59,045 nt of DNA from Nocardioides agariphilus (GTDB lineage: Bacteria; Actinomycetota; Actinomycetes; Propionibacteriales; Nocardioidaceae), in the NCBI RefSeq assembly GCF_015352445.1, contig NZ_JADKPO010000027.1, positions 1 through 59,045 on the forward strand. The letters run 5' to 3'. The notes beneath the pieces are model-generated. The model was not told the origin of the DNA and searched no databases. It saw only the letters and a list, made by a program, of their open reading frames with translations. The translations under genes and the position numbers were made by a program. Of the stretch, positions 16,267 to 24,841 are shown in pieces; within the stretch, counting starts at the first letter, position 1, and the number at the start of each line of letters is the position of its first letter.

Positions 16267-16830
16267 ATGCCGCTACCCACGCCCACGCTGCAGACCGAAC
16301 GTCTCCGCCTGCGTCCCTTCAGTGAGGCAGACGCCGACGACATCTTCGCGCTGCACAGCGACGCCGAGGTGCTGCGCTACTGGGACTCGCCTGCTTGGAC
16401 CGAGCCCGATCGCGCCCAGCGGTTCGTCGTCCGCTGTCGTGAGCTCGCAGAAGAGGGCACGGGTGCACGGCTGGCCGTGGATCGCGTCGAGGACGGCGCG
16501 TTCGTCGGCTGGTGCACGCTCAACGGCTGGAACCCCGACTACCGCAGCGCGTCGCTGGGCTACTGCTACGGCAAGGCCGCCTGGGGTCATGGCTACGCGA
16601 CCGAGGCCGCAACTGCCTTGCTGCACTGGGCTTTCGAGACGCTCGACCTCAACCGCGTCCAGGCCGAGACCGACACGCGTAACGTCGCATCGGCCAGGGT
16701 GCTGGAGAAGCTCGGGTTCGTGCGCGAGGGAACCCTGCGCGAGAACTGCGTCGTCAACGGCGACGTGTCCGACTCGTGGGTCTACGGGTTGCTCAGGCGG
16801 GAGTGGTCGCCGGATCGAGCTCACGGCTGA
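16267..16830 (+). CDS. GNAT N-acetyltransferase, RimJ/RimL type
   Basis: The 187-residue protein begins LQTERLRLRPFSEADADDIFAL, the usual RimJ-like entry. It contains the acetyl-CoA-binding segment GKAAWGHGYATEAATALL (motif A) and NVASARVLEKLGFVREGTLREN (motif B). Such enzymes acetylate an amino group of a protein terminus, antibiotic or small metabolite; the substrate is not deducible. It has its own promoter space (43 bases after the HNH gene). Its last about 38 bases overlap a GNAT remnant on the opposite strand. Confidence 0.9.
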   Translation: MPLPTPTLQTERLRLRPFSEADADDIFALHSDAEVLRYWDSPAWTEPDRAQRFVVRCRELAEEGTGARLAVDRVEDGAFVGWCTLNGWNPDYRSASLGYCYGKAAWGHGYATEAATALLHWAFETLDLNRVQAETDTRNVASARVLEKLGFVREGTLRENCVVNGDVSDSWVYGLLRREWSPDRAHG

Positions 16831-16971
16831 AGAAGTGAGTCGTGCCGTGGGGCGGGTCGATCTCCCGTCTATCGGTCTCGGTGAACCCGACCTTGGTGAG
16901 CACCCGTCGCGATTCAGCGTTCCAGTCCCAGACACTGGCCCAGAGGCGTCGAACGCCGGTCGAGGGGCGCC
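16793..16971 (-). pseudogene. C-terminal fragment of a second GNAT acetyltransferase
   Basis: Read on the minus strand, this stretch encodes LWASVWDWNAESRRVLTKVG followed by FTETDRREIDPPHGTTHFF and a TGA at 16793-16795. This is GNAT motif B and the C-terminal strand. The frame is open to the stop of paaE but lacks the N-terminal two thirds and any start codon. It is therefore a remnant, inserted between and partly overlapping the intact GNAT gene. It accounts for the otherwise empty gap 16831-16971. Confidence 0.55.
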
Positions 16972-18030
16972 TCAGGCGTCGAAGTCGACGGTGACGGCGT
17001 CACCGACCGGGTGGGTCTGGCAGGTCAGCACGAAGCCACGCTCGACCTCATCGTCGTCGAGCGCGTAGTTGCGGCGCATGTCGACCTCACCCTCAACGAC
17101 CCTGGCGCGACACGTGCCACAGACGCCGCCCTTGCACGCGAACGGCAGGTCGTTGCGGGTCCGTCCGGCCGCGTCGAGGATCGACTCCGCCTTGGGCATC
17201 GCTGAGGTGGTGGTGCGGCCGTCGAGCACGACGGTCACCTCGCTGGTCTCTCCTTCGACCTCGGCATCTGCGCGGTGCAGCTCAGGTGGTGGCTCGTCGA
17301 CGTAGAACAGCTCGAAGTGGACGTGCTCCTTGGGCACCCCCAGCTCGGCCAGTACGGCGCGAGCGTCGAGCAGCATGGCGTGCGGGCCGCAGATCCAGAC
17401 ATGGTCGAAACGCGCGACCGGCACGAGCGAGGTCAGCAGACGACGCAGCCGGCCGGCATCGAGACGGCCGCTGAAGAGGTCGACATCCTGAGGCTCGCGC
17501 GAGAGCACGTGGATGAGCTGGAGCTCGGGCCCGTAGCGGTTCTTCAGGTCTGCCAGCTCTTCGGCGAACATCACCGACGACGTCGTGCGGTTGCCGTACA
17601 TCAAGGTGACGTCGCCAAAGTTGGCCAGCACGCTGGCGGTCACCGACAGCATCGGGGTGATCCCCGAGCCCGCGGCGATGCACAGATGGTGACCACCGGC
17701 GAGATACGCCGGGTCCGGGCAGAAGCGCCCACTCGGCGACAGCACCTCGATCTCGTCGCCCGCCTTCACCTCGCGGACCAGCCACCGCGAGAACTCACCG
17801 TCCGGTATCTCGCGGACGCCGACCCGCGGGCGTGCGCCGGCGGCCGAGCTGATGGAGTACTGGCGGCGCTCCTCGACGCCGTCGACGACGCGCCGCAAGG
17901 TGAGGTTCTGGCCGGGCACGAAGTCGAACTCCTCGGCGAGCGAGTCGGGCACGTCGAAGGTCACCGCCACCGCGTCGTCCGTCAGCTGCTCGACGTCGGC
18001 GACGCGCAGGGCGTGGAAGGTCGTCGCCAC
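16972..18030 (-). CDS. paaE: Phenylacetyl-CoA 1,2-epoxidase reductase subunit PaaE
   Basis: PaaE passes electrons from NADPH through FAD and a 2Fe-2S cluster to the PaaABC oxygenase. The 352-residue product has a ferredoxin-NADP-reductase N-terminus (FAD motif RRQYSISSA, NAD motif GSGITPMLS, CGP motif ICGPHAML). A C-terminal plant-type ferredoxin has cysteines in ACKGGVCGTCRA and LTCQTHP. The GTG at 18030 is chosen because AAGGAG lies upstream at the right distance and the family starts with FHALRVADVEQL. It follows paaD by two bases and is the last gene of paaABCDE. Confidence 0.95.
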   Translation of the reverse strand: MATTFHALRVADVEQLTDDAVAVTFDVPDSLAEEFDFVPGQNLTLRRVVDGVEERRQYSISSAAGARPRVGVREIPDGEFSRWLVREVKAGDEIEVLSPSGRFCPDPAYLAGGHHLCIAAGSGITPMLSVTASVLANFGDVTLMYGNRTTSSVMFAEELADLKNRYGPELQLIHVLSREPQDVDLFSGRLDAGRLRRLLTSLVPVARFDHVWICGPHAMLLDARAVLAELGVPKEHVHFELFYVDEPPPELHRADAEVEGETSEVTVVLDGRTTTSAMPKAESILDAAGRTRNDLPFACKGGVCGTCRARVVEGEVDMRRNYALDDDEVERGFVLTCQTHPVGDAVTVDFDA

Positions 18031-18032
18031 GA

Positions 18033-18521
18033 CTAGATCTCCTTCACGTGCTCGAACGGCTCCAGGCATGCCTCGCACGCGTAGAGCGCCTTGCAGGCCG
18101 TCGCGCCGAACTCGGACCTCAGGCGTACGTCGGCGGAGCCGCACCGCGGGCAGCTCACCGTCCGCGGAGCCGGCAACAAGGTCAGTGGCACCGGCCCATC
18201 CCGCCGAGGCGCCGGACCAGGAGCCGAGAGGCCGTGGGCAGCAAGGGCTTCGCGGCCACGGCGCGTGATCCAGTCGGTGGACCACGCAGGGCTCAGGGAG
18301 ACCACGACCCGTGCGTCGTACCCGGCATCGGACAGTCGGTGCACGAGGTCGTCGCGCATCGTGGCCATCGCCGGACAGCCGGAGTAGGTGGGTGTGATCG
18401 TGACGACGACCTGGCGCCCTTCCTCGCGGACATCGCGCAGCACGCCGAGGTCCTCCAGGGTGAGCATCGGCATCTCCGGGTCGGTGACCGACGCGGCGAT
18501 CGCCCTGGCGGCCGTCACCAT
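18033..18521 (-). CDS. paaD: Phenylacetate degradation protein PaaD (iron-sulfur cluster factor)
   Basis: The product has 162 residues. The N-terminal DUF59/MIP18 domain has the conserved TPTYSGCPAMATMRDDL. The C-terminal zinc-ribbon-like part has CPRCGS and CEACLEPFEHVKEI. PaaD is needed for maturation of the epoxidase complex, probably delivering Fe-S clusters to PaaE. The start codon overlaps the 3' end of paaC by seven bases, so translation is coupled. Confidence 0.95.
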   Translation of the reverse strand: MVTAARAIAASVTDPEMPMLTLEDLGVLRDVREEGRQVVVTITPTYSGCPAMATMRDDLVHRLSDAGYDARVVVSLSPAWSTDWITRRGREALAAHGLSAPGPAPRRDGPVPLTLLPAPRTVSCPRCGSADVRLRSEFGATACKALYACEACLEPFEHVKEI

Positions 18522-19453
18522 CGGCCCATCGGGTGAGCGCGCGCCACTGACTGCATCTCGGCGAGCATGCGCGAGAGCTCCTCGGTGTGCAGGCCATCGC
18601 GCCCGGCGCGGCCGCGGACGGCGGCGAGCGCCGGACGCTCGGGCCGCTCGACTCCGCTGACCGAGAACACCTGCTCCAGCACGACGTCGACCTCGGCTGC
18701 GACCGCCGCAGGATCGACACCGAACCCTTCATCCACCGCGCGTCGTTCGACCTCGCTGACCCGGTCGAGCTCGCCGCGGTAGGGCCACACGAGATCGAGC
18801 GCGGCGAGCAGCCGACGCCTGGACTCGTCGGTGCCCTGCGCGAGGGTGAGGAACCAGCGCCCGGCGTAGTCGCGGTGGTAGGTGACCTCCTTGACCGCCT
18901 TGGCCGCGATCGCCGAGAGCACCGGGTCGACGCTCGACTCCAGTCGCTGCATGATCGCCAGCCGCCAGGTCGCGAAGACCAGCAGGCGCACCATCGTCAC
19001 GGCGAAGTCGCCGTTGCCGGGCTCGACCAGCCGGACGTTGCGGAACTCGCCCGCCTCGCGGAAGAACGCGAGTGCGTCCTCGGGGGGTATGGGCGAGCCG
19101 TCGGGCAGGACCGGTACGACGCCCGGATCGGCCGCCGCCGCCCGCGCCAGCAGCAGCCGGGCCTGGCCGAGCAGGTCGAGGGCGATGTTGGTCAGCGCGA
19201 TGTCCTCCTCGAGGTCCGGCGCGCGGCTGCACCACTCCGAGAGCCGGTGGGAGTAGACGAGCGCGTCGTCGCCGAGCATCAAGCAGTACGCCGCCAAGGT
19301 CGGGCCGTCGACGCCGTCGGCCAGCGTCGTGTCGACGCCGGCGAGCGGGTCCTCGAAGTCGGTGCCGAAGGCCCAGTGCGACGGATCGCTCCCGACGAGA
19401 CCGTCGTACACCGACGAGTGGTCGGAGTCGTGGTCGTGCACGTGAGGAGTCAT
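18515..19453 (-). CDS. paaC: Phenylacetyl-CoA 1,2-epoxidase structural subunit PaaC
   Basis: The 312-residue ferritin-like helical protein lacks a full di-iron site and pairs with PaaA as structural partner. Recognisable segments are LGDDALVYSHRLSEWCSRAP, ALTNIALDLLGQARLLL and KAVKEVTYHRDYAGRWFLTL. A His/Asp-rich N-terminal tail of about 20 residues (HVHDHDSDH) precedes the family start. The ATG at 19453 was chosen; the frame upstream overlaps paaB. It is spaced seven bases from paaB. Confidence 0.93.
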   Translation of the reverse strand: MTPHVHDHDSDHSSVYDGLVGSDPSHWAFGTDFEDPLAGVDTTLADGVDGPTLAAYCLMLGDDALVYSHRLSEWCSRAPDLEEDIALTNIALDLLGQARLLLARAAAADPGVVPVLPDGSPIPPEDALAFFREAGEFRNVRLVEPGNGDFAVTMVRLLVFATWRLAIMQRLESSVDPVLSAIAAKAVKEVTYHRDYAGRWFLTLAQGTDESRRRLLAALDLVWPYRGELDRVSEVERRAVDEGFGVDPAAVAAEVDVVLEQVFSVSGVERPERPALAAVRGRAGRDGLHTEELSRMLAEMQSVARAHPMGRW

Positions 19454-19460
19454 CGGGTGC

Positions 19461-19793
19461 TCACATGTGGGGGACGTCGTCGGGGATGTCGTAGAACGTC
19501 GGATGGCGGTAGACCTTGTCGCCGGCGGGCGCGAACAGCGGGTCCTTCTCGTCGGGGCTCGACGCCGTGATCGCGTCGGAGCGCACCACCCAGATGCTGA
19601 CGCCCTCGTTGCGCCGGGTGTAGACGTCGCGGGCGTGACGCACTGCCATCTCGTCGTCGGCCGCATGCAGGGACCCGACGTGGACATGGTTGAGGCCGCG
19701 CTTGCCGCGGACGAAGACCTCGTAGAGCGGCCACTCGCGCCCCGCCGGGCGGTCGTCCTGCGCCGGGCGGGCGAGCTTGTCGAGACCACTCAC
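19461..19793 (-). CDS. paaB: Phenylacetyl-CoA 1,2-epoxidase subunit PaaB
   Basis: This 110-residue protein shows the PaaB core [39 protein letters not shown] and a C-terminal [17 protein letters not shown]. PaaB bridges the PaaAC heterodimers. The GTG start at 19793 overlaps the paaA TGA (GTGA). The longer frame running to 20159 is the shadow of paaA and is not used. Confidence 0.95.
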   Translation of the reverse strand: MSGLDKLARPAQDDRPAGREWPLYEVFVRGKRGLNHVHVGSLHAADDEMAVRHARDVYTRRNEGVSIWVVRSDAITASSPDEKDPLFAPAGDKVYRHPTFYDIPDDVPHM

Positions 19794-20728
19794 CGGGTCT
19801 CGACCCGCCGCTCGTTCCTCGCGGCGAACTGCATGCTTGCCTCCCGCACCCACGCGCCGTCCTCGTCCGCCTGCCGCCGGTGCGCGATCCGCTGCGCGTT
19901 GCACGGCCCGTTGCCCTTGACCACGGCCATGAACTCCTCCCAGTCGGGCTGGCCGAAGTCGTGGTGGCCGCGCTCCTCGTTCCAACGCAGCTCCGGGTCC
20001 GGCAAGGTCACGCCGAGGGCCGCCGCCTGCGGCACGCTCATGTCGACGAACTTCTGGCGCAGCTCGTCGTTGGTGTCGCGCTTGATGCCCCACGCCATCG
20101 ACTGCGCGGTGTTGGGCGACTGGTCGTCGGGTGGGCCGAACATCATCAGCGCCGGCCACCAGAACCTGTCGACCGACTCCTGCACCATCGCCTGCTGCTC
20201 CTCGGTGCCGCGCATCATGGTCATCAAGAGCTCATAGCCCTGCCGCTGGTGGAAGGACTCCTCCTTGCAGATGCGGATCATCGCGCGGCCATAGGGCCCG
20301 TAGGACGTTCGGCACAGCGGCACCTGGTTGCAGATGGCCGCACCGTCGACGAGCCAGCCGATGGTGCCGACGTCGGCGTAGGACAGCGTCGGGTAGTTGA
20401 AGATCGAGGAGTACTTCTGCTGGCCGTTGATCAGCTTGTCGTAGAGCTCGCGGCGCGAGGCGCCCAGCGTCTCGCACGCGGAGTAGAGGTACAGCCCGTG
20501 GCCGGCCTCGTCCTGCACCTTGGCCAGCAGGATGGCCTTGCGTCGCAGCGACGGTGCCCGGGTGATCCAGTTGCCCTCGGGCTGCATGCCGATGATCTCG
20601 GAGTGGGCGTGCTGGGCGACCTGGCGGATCAGCGTCTTGCGGTAGCCCTCCGGCATCCAGTCGCGGGGCTCGATGCGGTCGTGCCCCGCGATCGTGCTCT
20701 CGAACTGCTCCTCGAGCGTCGCGGTCAT
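19790..20728 (-). CDS. paaA: Phenylacetyl-CoA 1,2-epoxidase catalytic subunit PaaA
   Basis: PaaA is the di-iron oxygenase that converts phenylacetyl-CoA to the 1,2-epoxide. The 312-residue product has the iron-ligand helices [35 protein letters not shown] and [15 protein letters not shown], plus the signature [23 protein letters not shown] site lies just upstream of the ATG. It is the first gene of paaABCDE and is divergent from paaZ across a 102-base regulatory region. Confidence 0.97.
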   Translation of the reverse strand: MTATLEEQFESTIAGHDRIEPRDWMPEGYRKTLIRQVAQHAHSEIIGMQPEGNWITRAPSLRRKAILLAKVQDEAGHGLYLYSACETLGASRRELYDKLINGQQKYSSIFNYPTLSYADVGTIGWLVDGAAICNQVPLCRTSYGPYGRAMIRICKEESFHQRQGYELLMTMMRGTEEQQAMVQESVDRFWWPALMMFGPPDDQSPNTAQSMAWGIKRDTNDELRQKFVDMSVPQAAALGVTLPDPELRWNEERGHHDFGQPDWEEFMAVVKGNGPCNAQRIAHRRQADEDGAWVREASMQFAARNERRVETR

Positions 20729-20739
20729 GGAACCTCCAT

Positions 20740-20761
20740 TTACAGACCGATCGGTCAGTAA
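20740..20761. promoter_or_regulatory. TetR/PaaR-type operator between paaA and paaZ
   Basis: The perfect 12-base palindrome GACCGATCGGTC (20745-20756) is extended by TTAC/GTAA to 22 bases with one non-matching pair. It lies 12 bases before the paaA start and about 70 bases before paaZ, so one bound repressor could control both directions. Palindromes of this kind are typical of TetR family sites at actinobacterial paa promoters. The repressor itself is not adjacent. Confidence 0.75.
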
Positions 20762-20830
20762 CTACTGTGGCAGGTGGTCTCGGGGCTCGCAAGCTCGCGC
20801 CCCCACCACCGATCCAGGGAGAATCTTGCC

Positions 20831-22879
20831 GTGACGAGACTGCTCGAGAGCTACGCCGCCGGCCGCTGGTACACGGCGCCCGCCGAAGGCCGGCCCCTCC
20901 TCGACGCCGGCACCGGTGACGAGGTCGCCCGGATCTCCAGCGAGGGGCTCGACCTGCGCGAGATGACGGCGTACGCGCGGACGGTCGGCGGCCCGGCGAT
21001 CCGCGCCCTGACCTTCCACGAGCGCGCCGGCCTCCTCAAGGCGATGGCCAAGCACCTCTCCGACCCCGCCACGGGCATCAAGGACGAGCTCTACGAGCTC
21101 TCCTACGCCACCGGCGCGACCAAGCGCGACTCATGGGTCGACATCGACGGCGGCTTCGGCACGGTCTTCGGGATGGCGAGCAAGGGGGTGCGAGAGCTGC
21201 CCAACGACATCGTCGCCATCGACGGCAACCTCGAGCAGCTGGGACGCGGCGGCTCGTTCGTTGGCCAGCACGTCTACACCTCACGTCCCGGGGTGGCCGT
21301 CCAGATCAACGCGTTCAACTTCCCCGTCTGGGGGATGCTCGAGAAGCTCGCGCCTGCCTTCCTGGCCGGACTGCCGTCGATCGTCAAGCCGGCCGCGCAG
21401 ACGGCCTACGTCACCGAGCTCGCCGTACGCCGGATCGTCGAGGCCGGCATCCTTCCGGAGGGTTCGTTGCAGCTGCTGTGCGGCAGCCCCGCCGGGCTGC
21501 TCGATGAGCTCACGGTCCAGGACTCGGTAGCCTTCACCGGGTCCGCCCACACCGCTGGTCTCCTGCGCAACCACCCGCAGGTGCTGCACGGCGGTGTGCA
21601 GCTCGGCGTCGAGGCCGACTCGCTGAACTGCTCGGTCCTCGGCCCCGACGTCACGGCCGACGACCCGGAGCTCGAGCTGTTCGTCAAGGGCGTCGTGACC
21701 GAGATGACGGTCAAGGCCGGCCAGAAGTGCACGGCCATCCGCCGCGCGATCGTGCCGGCTGCGATGGCCGACGCCGTGGTCGAGGCCATCACCGACCGGC
21801 TGGCACGGGTCACGGTGGGCGACCCCCGCCACGAGGACACCCGCATGGGCGCGCTGGTCTCCCTCGACCAGCGCGAGGAGGTGCGCAAGGCCATCCAGTC
21901 CCTGCGGGCCTCGGGCGAGGTGGTCTACGGCGACCCTGACCGGATCGACCTCGTCGACGGGGACGCCGAGCGCGGCGCCTACCTCTCCCCCGTGCTGCTG
22001 AGGTCCCAGCGCGGCGCGGTCGAGCCGCACGATGTCGAGCCGTTCGGACCGGTGAGCTCGGTGCTGACCTACGACTCCGTCGAGGAGGCCGTCGATCTGG
22101 CCGCCCGCGGTCGCGGCAGCCTGGTCGCCTCGGTGGTCACCCACGACGCCGACGTCGCCCGTCGCGTCGTGCTCGGACTGGCCCCGTGGCACGGACGCAT
22201 CCTGGTGCTCGACCGCGACGACGCCGCCGAGTCGACCGGCCACGGCTCCCCGCTGCCGATGCTGGTGCACGGCGGTCCCGGACGTGCGGGCGGCGGCGAG
22301 GAGCTGGGCGGCGTACGCGCCGTGCTCCACCACATGCAGCGCACCGCGCTGCAGGCCTCCCCCGCCATGACGACAGCAGTCACCGGGCGCTGGACGACGG
22401 GGTCGCCGCGCCGGGAGGAGGGCACTCATCCGTTCCGCAAGAGCCTGGCCGAGCTGCGCATCGGCGACACCATCGCCACTCCGTCGCGCACGGTGACGCT
22501 GGCCGACATCGACCACTTCGCGGAGTTCACCGGCGACACGTTCTACGCCCACACCGACCCGGAAGCCGCTGCCGCCAACCCGTTGTTCGGCGGCATCGTC
22601 GCCCACGGCTACCTCGTCGTCTCGCTGGCCGCTGGCCTGTTCGTCGACCCCGACCCCGGTCCGGTCCTCGCCAACTTCGGGGTCGACAACCTCCGGTTCC
22701 TGACCCCGGTCAAGGCCGGCGACGCCATCGCGGTGACCTTGACGGTCAAGCAGATCACGCCGCGCACCAGCGCCGACTACGGCGAGGTCCGCTGGGACGC
22801 CCTGGTCACCAACCAGCACGGCGAGCCCGTAGCGACCTACGACGTGCTCACGCTCGTCGCCAAGACACTGGCCGGCTAG
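20831..22879 (+). CDS. paaZ: Bifunctional ring-opening enzyme PaaZ (oxepin-CoA hydrolase / aldehyde dehydrogenase)
   Basis: The product has 682 residues. The N-terminal about 510 residues are an aldehyde dehydrogenase (NAFNFPVWGMLEKLAPAF, AFTGSAHTA, catalytic Cys in GQKCTAIRRAIVP). The C-terminal about 150 residues are a MaoC-like hydratase with FTGDTFYAHTD and GGIVAHGYLVVSL, which opens the oxepin ring. Both domains look complete. The GTG at 20831 has an AGGGAG upstream and begins TRLLESYAAGRW, as in the family. It converges on paaK with a four-base overlap at the stops. Confidence 0.95.
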   Translation: MTRLLESYAAGRWYTAPAEGRPLLDAGTGDEVARISSEGLDLREMTAYARTVGGPAIRALTFHERAGLLKAMAKHLSDPATGIKDELYELSYATGATKRDSWVDIDGGFGTVFGMASKGVRELPNDIVAIDGNLEQLGRGGSFVGQHVYTSRPGVAVQINAFNFPVWGMLEKLAPAFLAGLPSIVKPAAQTAYVTELAVRRIVEAGILPEGSLQLLCGSPAGLLDELTVQDSVAFTGSAHTAGLLRNHPQVLHGGVQLGVEADSLNCSVLGPDVTADDPELELFVKGVVTEMTVKAGQKCTAIRRAIVPAAMADAVVEAITDRLARVTVGDPRHEDTRMGALVSLDQREEVRKAIQSLRASGEVVYGDPDRIDLVDGDAERGAYLSPVLLRSQRGAVEPHDVEPFGPVSSVLTYDSVEEAVDLAARGRGSLVASVVTHDADVARRVVLGLAPWHGRILVLDRDDAAESTGHGSPLPMLVHGGPGRAGGGEELGGVRAVLHHMQRTALQASPAMTTAVTGRWTTGSPRREEGTHPFRKSLAELRIGDTIATPSRTVTLADIDHFAEFTGDTFYAHTDPEAAAANPLFGGIVAHGYLVVSLAAGLFVDPDPGPVLANFGVDNLRFLTPVKAGDAIAVTLTVKQITPRTSADYGEVRWDALVTNQHGEPVATYDVLTLVAKTLAG

Positions 22880-24183
22880 CGAGCGGGGCGGTTGTCCACG
22901 ATCCGCTTCATCTTGCCCATCGAGCGCTCGACGCCCGCCGGCGCGACGACGTCGACGGCGACCGTGACGCCGATGGAGCTCTTCACCAGGCGACGCAGCT
23001 CGGCGCCGGCCTCCTGAGCGGTGTCGTCCGTCGCGTCCTCGCGCCGCTCGACCACCACGGTGAGCGCATCGAGGCTGCCCGAACGCTCGAGCACGCACTG
23101 GAAGTGCGGGGACAGGGCCGGAGTGCGGAGGATCAGCTCCTCGATCTGCGTGGGGAACAGGTTCACCCCGCGCAGGATGATCATGTCGTCGGTGCGGCCG
23201 GTGATCTTCTCGATCCGGCGCATCGTGCGGGCCGTGCCGGGCAGCAGTCGGGTCAGGTCGCGTGTGCGGTAGCGGAGCACCGGCATCGCCTGCTTCGTCA
23301 GCGAGGTGAAGACCAGCTCGCCCTCCTCGCCGTCGGGCAGCACCTCGCCGGTCTCGGGGTCGACGACCTCGGGATAGAAGTGGTCCTCCCAGACGTGCAG
23401 CCCGTCCTTGGTCTCCACGCACTCCGACGCGACGCCAGGGCCGATCACCTCCGAGAGCCCATAGATGTCGACAGCGTGCATGTCGAGGCGTTGCTCCATC
23501 TCGTGACGCATGCGGTTCGTCCACGGCTCCGCACCGAAGATGCCGACCTTCAGCGACGTCGTACGCGGGTCGATGCCCTGTCGCTCCAGCTCGTCGACGA
23601 TCGCAAGCATGTACGACGGCGTCACCATGATCAGGTCCGGCCGGAAGTCGGTGATCAGCTGGACCTGCCGCTCGGTCATGCCGCCCGAGACGGGCACGAC
23701 CGTGCAGCCGAGCTTCTCGGCGCCGTAGTGCGCGCCCAACCCGCCGGTGAACAGCCCGTAGCCGTAGGCGATGTGAGCCAGGTGCCCGGCTCGCCCGCCC
23801 GCCGCCCTGATGCTGCGCGCCATCACGGTCGACCACATGTCGATGTCGTCGCGGGTGTAGCCCACCACGGTGGCCTTGCCCGTCGTACCGCTCGACGCAT
23901 GCACCCTGACGACCTCCTCGCGAGGGACGGCGAACATCCCGAACGGGTAGTTGTCGCGCAGGTCCGCCTTCGAGGTGAACGGCAGCCTGGCCAGGTCCTC
24001 CAGCGAGGTGATGTCGTCGGGATGCACTTCGGCCGCGTCGAGGCTGCGCCGGTAGTGCGGCACGTGGTCGTAGGCATGCCGCACCGACCACCGCAGCCGC
24101 TCGGTCTGCACCGCACGCAGCTCGTCGACCGACACGGTCTCGATCGGCTCCAGGTCACCCGGTCGAGGGCTCAGGTCCTCCAT
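22876..24183 (-). CDS. paaK: Phenylacetate-CoA ligase
   Basis: The 435-residue adenylate-forming enzyme activates phenylacetate to phenylacetyl-CoA with ATP. The phosphate-binding P-loop-like motif is SSGTTGKATVVGYT. Further family signatures are GAEPWTNRMR, IYGLSEVIGPGV, YRTRDLTRLLPG and GRTDDMIILRGVNLFPTQIE, and a C-terminal lysine lies in MGKMKRI. It is transcribed toward paaZ and lies 59 bases from a divergent GNAT gene, outside the paaA-E transcript. Confidence 0.96.
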   Translation of the reverse strand: MEDLSPRPGDLEPIETVSVDELRAVQTERLRWSVRHAYDHVPHYRRSLDAAEVHPDDITSLEDLARLPFTSKADLRDNYPFGMFAVPREEVVRVHASSGTTGKATVVGYTRDDIDMWSTVMARSIRAAGGRAGHLAHIAYGYGLFTGGLGAHYGAEKLGCTVVPVSGGMTERQVQLITDFRPDLIMVTPSYMLAIVDELERQGIDPRTTSLKVGIFGAEPWTNRMRHEMEQRLDMHAVDIYGLSEVIGPGVASECVETKDGLHVWEDHFYPEVVDPETGEVLPDGEEGELVFTSLTKQAMPVLRYRTRDLTRLLPGTARTMRRIEKITGRTDDMIILRGVNLFPTQIEELILRTPALSPHFQCVLERSGSLDALTVVVERREDATDDTAQEAGAELRRLVKSSIGVTVAVDVVAPAGVERSMGKMKRIVDNRPAR

Positions 24184-24242
24184 CGCGCCATCGTGTCACC
24201 GCAGCCCCGCGACCCGCCTGAGCCGCCGCCATACTGACGGCC

Positions 24243-24806
24243 ATGACGGCCACGACGTACTTCGAGACCCAGCGTCTCCTGGCGCGGAGGTTCACACCGG
24301 CCGACGTCGAGCCGTTCGCGGCGTACCGCGCAGACCCGGACGTCGCTCGCTACCAGAGCTGGAGCGGCTTCACACTGGCAGACGCCCACGCGTTCGTCGG
24401 CTCGCTGCAGGGCGAGGAGCCGGGCGTGCCCGGCGACTGGTTCCAGATCGCGCTGGAGTCGCGCGAGACCGGCCTGCTGGTCGGCGACCTGGCGCTGCAC
24501 ATCGAGGAGGACGAGCCCAGGGTGGCGGAGGTCGGCTTCACGGTCGCCTCCGACCAACAGGGCAAGGGCTTCGCGACCGAGGCCCTGACCGGCTACCTCG
24601 ACTGGTTGTTCGCGACGTACGGGCTGCACCGGGTGCACGCGGTCACCGACGCGCTCAACGCACCCGCCGCAGCACTGCTGGAGCGCGTCGGGTTCCGACG
24701 AGAGGGCCTCCTCGTGGAGAACGTGTTCTTCAAGGGCTCCTGGGGCAGCGAGCTCCTGTTCGGCCTCCTCGACCACGAGTGGACGGCACGACGAGCCGGA
24801 GCCTGA
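24243..24806 (+). CDS. GNAT N-acetyltransferase, RimJ/RimL type
   Basis: The 187-residue protein starts FETQRLLARRFTPADVEPFAAYRADPDV. Motif A is VASDQQGKGFATEALTGYLDWL and motif B is NAPAAALLERVGFRREGLLVE. It is the same broad family as the gene at 16267 but clearly not a recent copy of it. The substrate is unknown. It shares a 59-base divergent intergenic region with paaK. Confidence 0.9.
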   Translation: MTATTYFETQRLLARRFTPADVEPFAAYRADPDVARYQSWSGFTLADAHAFVGSLQGEEPGVPGDWFQIALESRETGLLVGDLALHIEEDEPRVAEVGFTVASDQQGKGFATEALTGYLDWLFATYGLHRVHAVTDALNAPAAALLERVGFRREGLLVENVFFKGSWGSELLFGLLDHEWTARRAGA

Positions 24807-24841
24807 GCCCGGGTCGAGCCTCGGCTGGCATCATGCCGTGC

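Noticed and set aside
20774-20830. An upstream start for paaZ adding 19 residues
   Set aside because: The added sequence (SGLASSRPHHRSREN) is not family-like. GTG at 20831 has a good ribosome site and the expected N-terminus.
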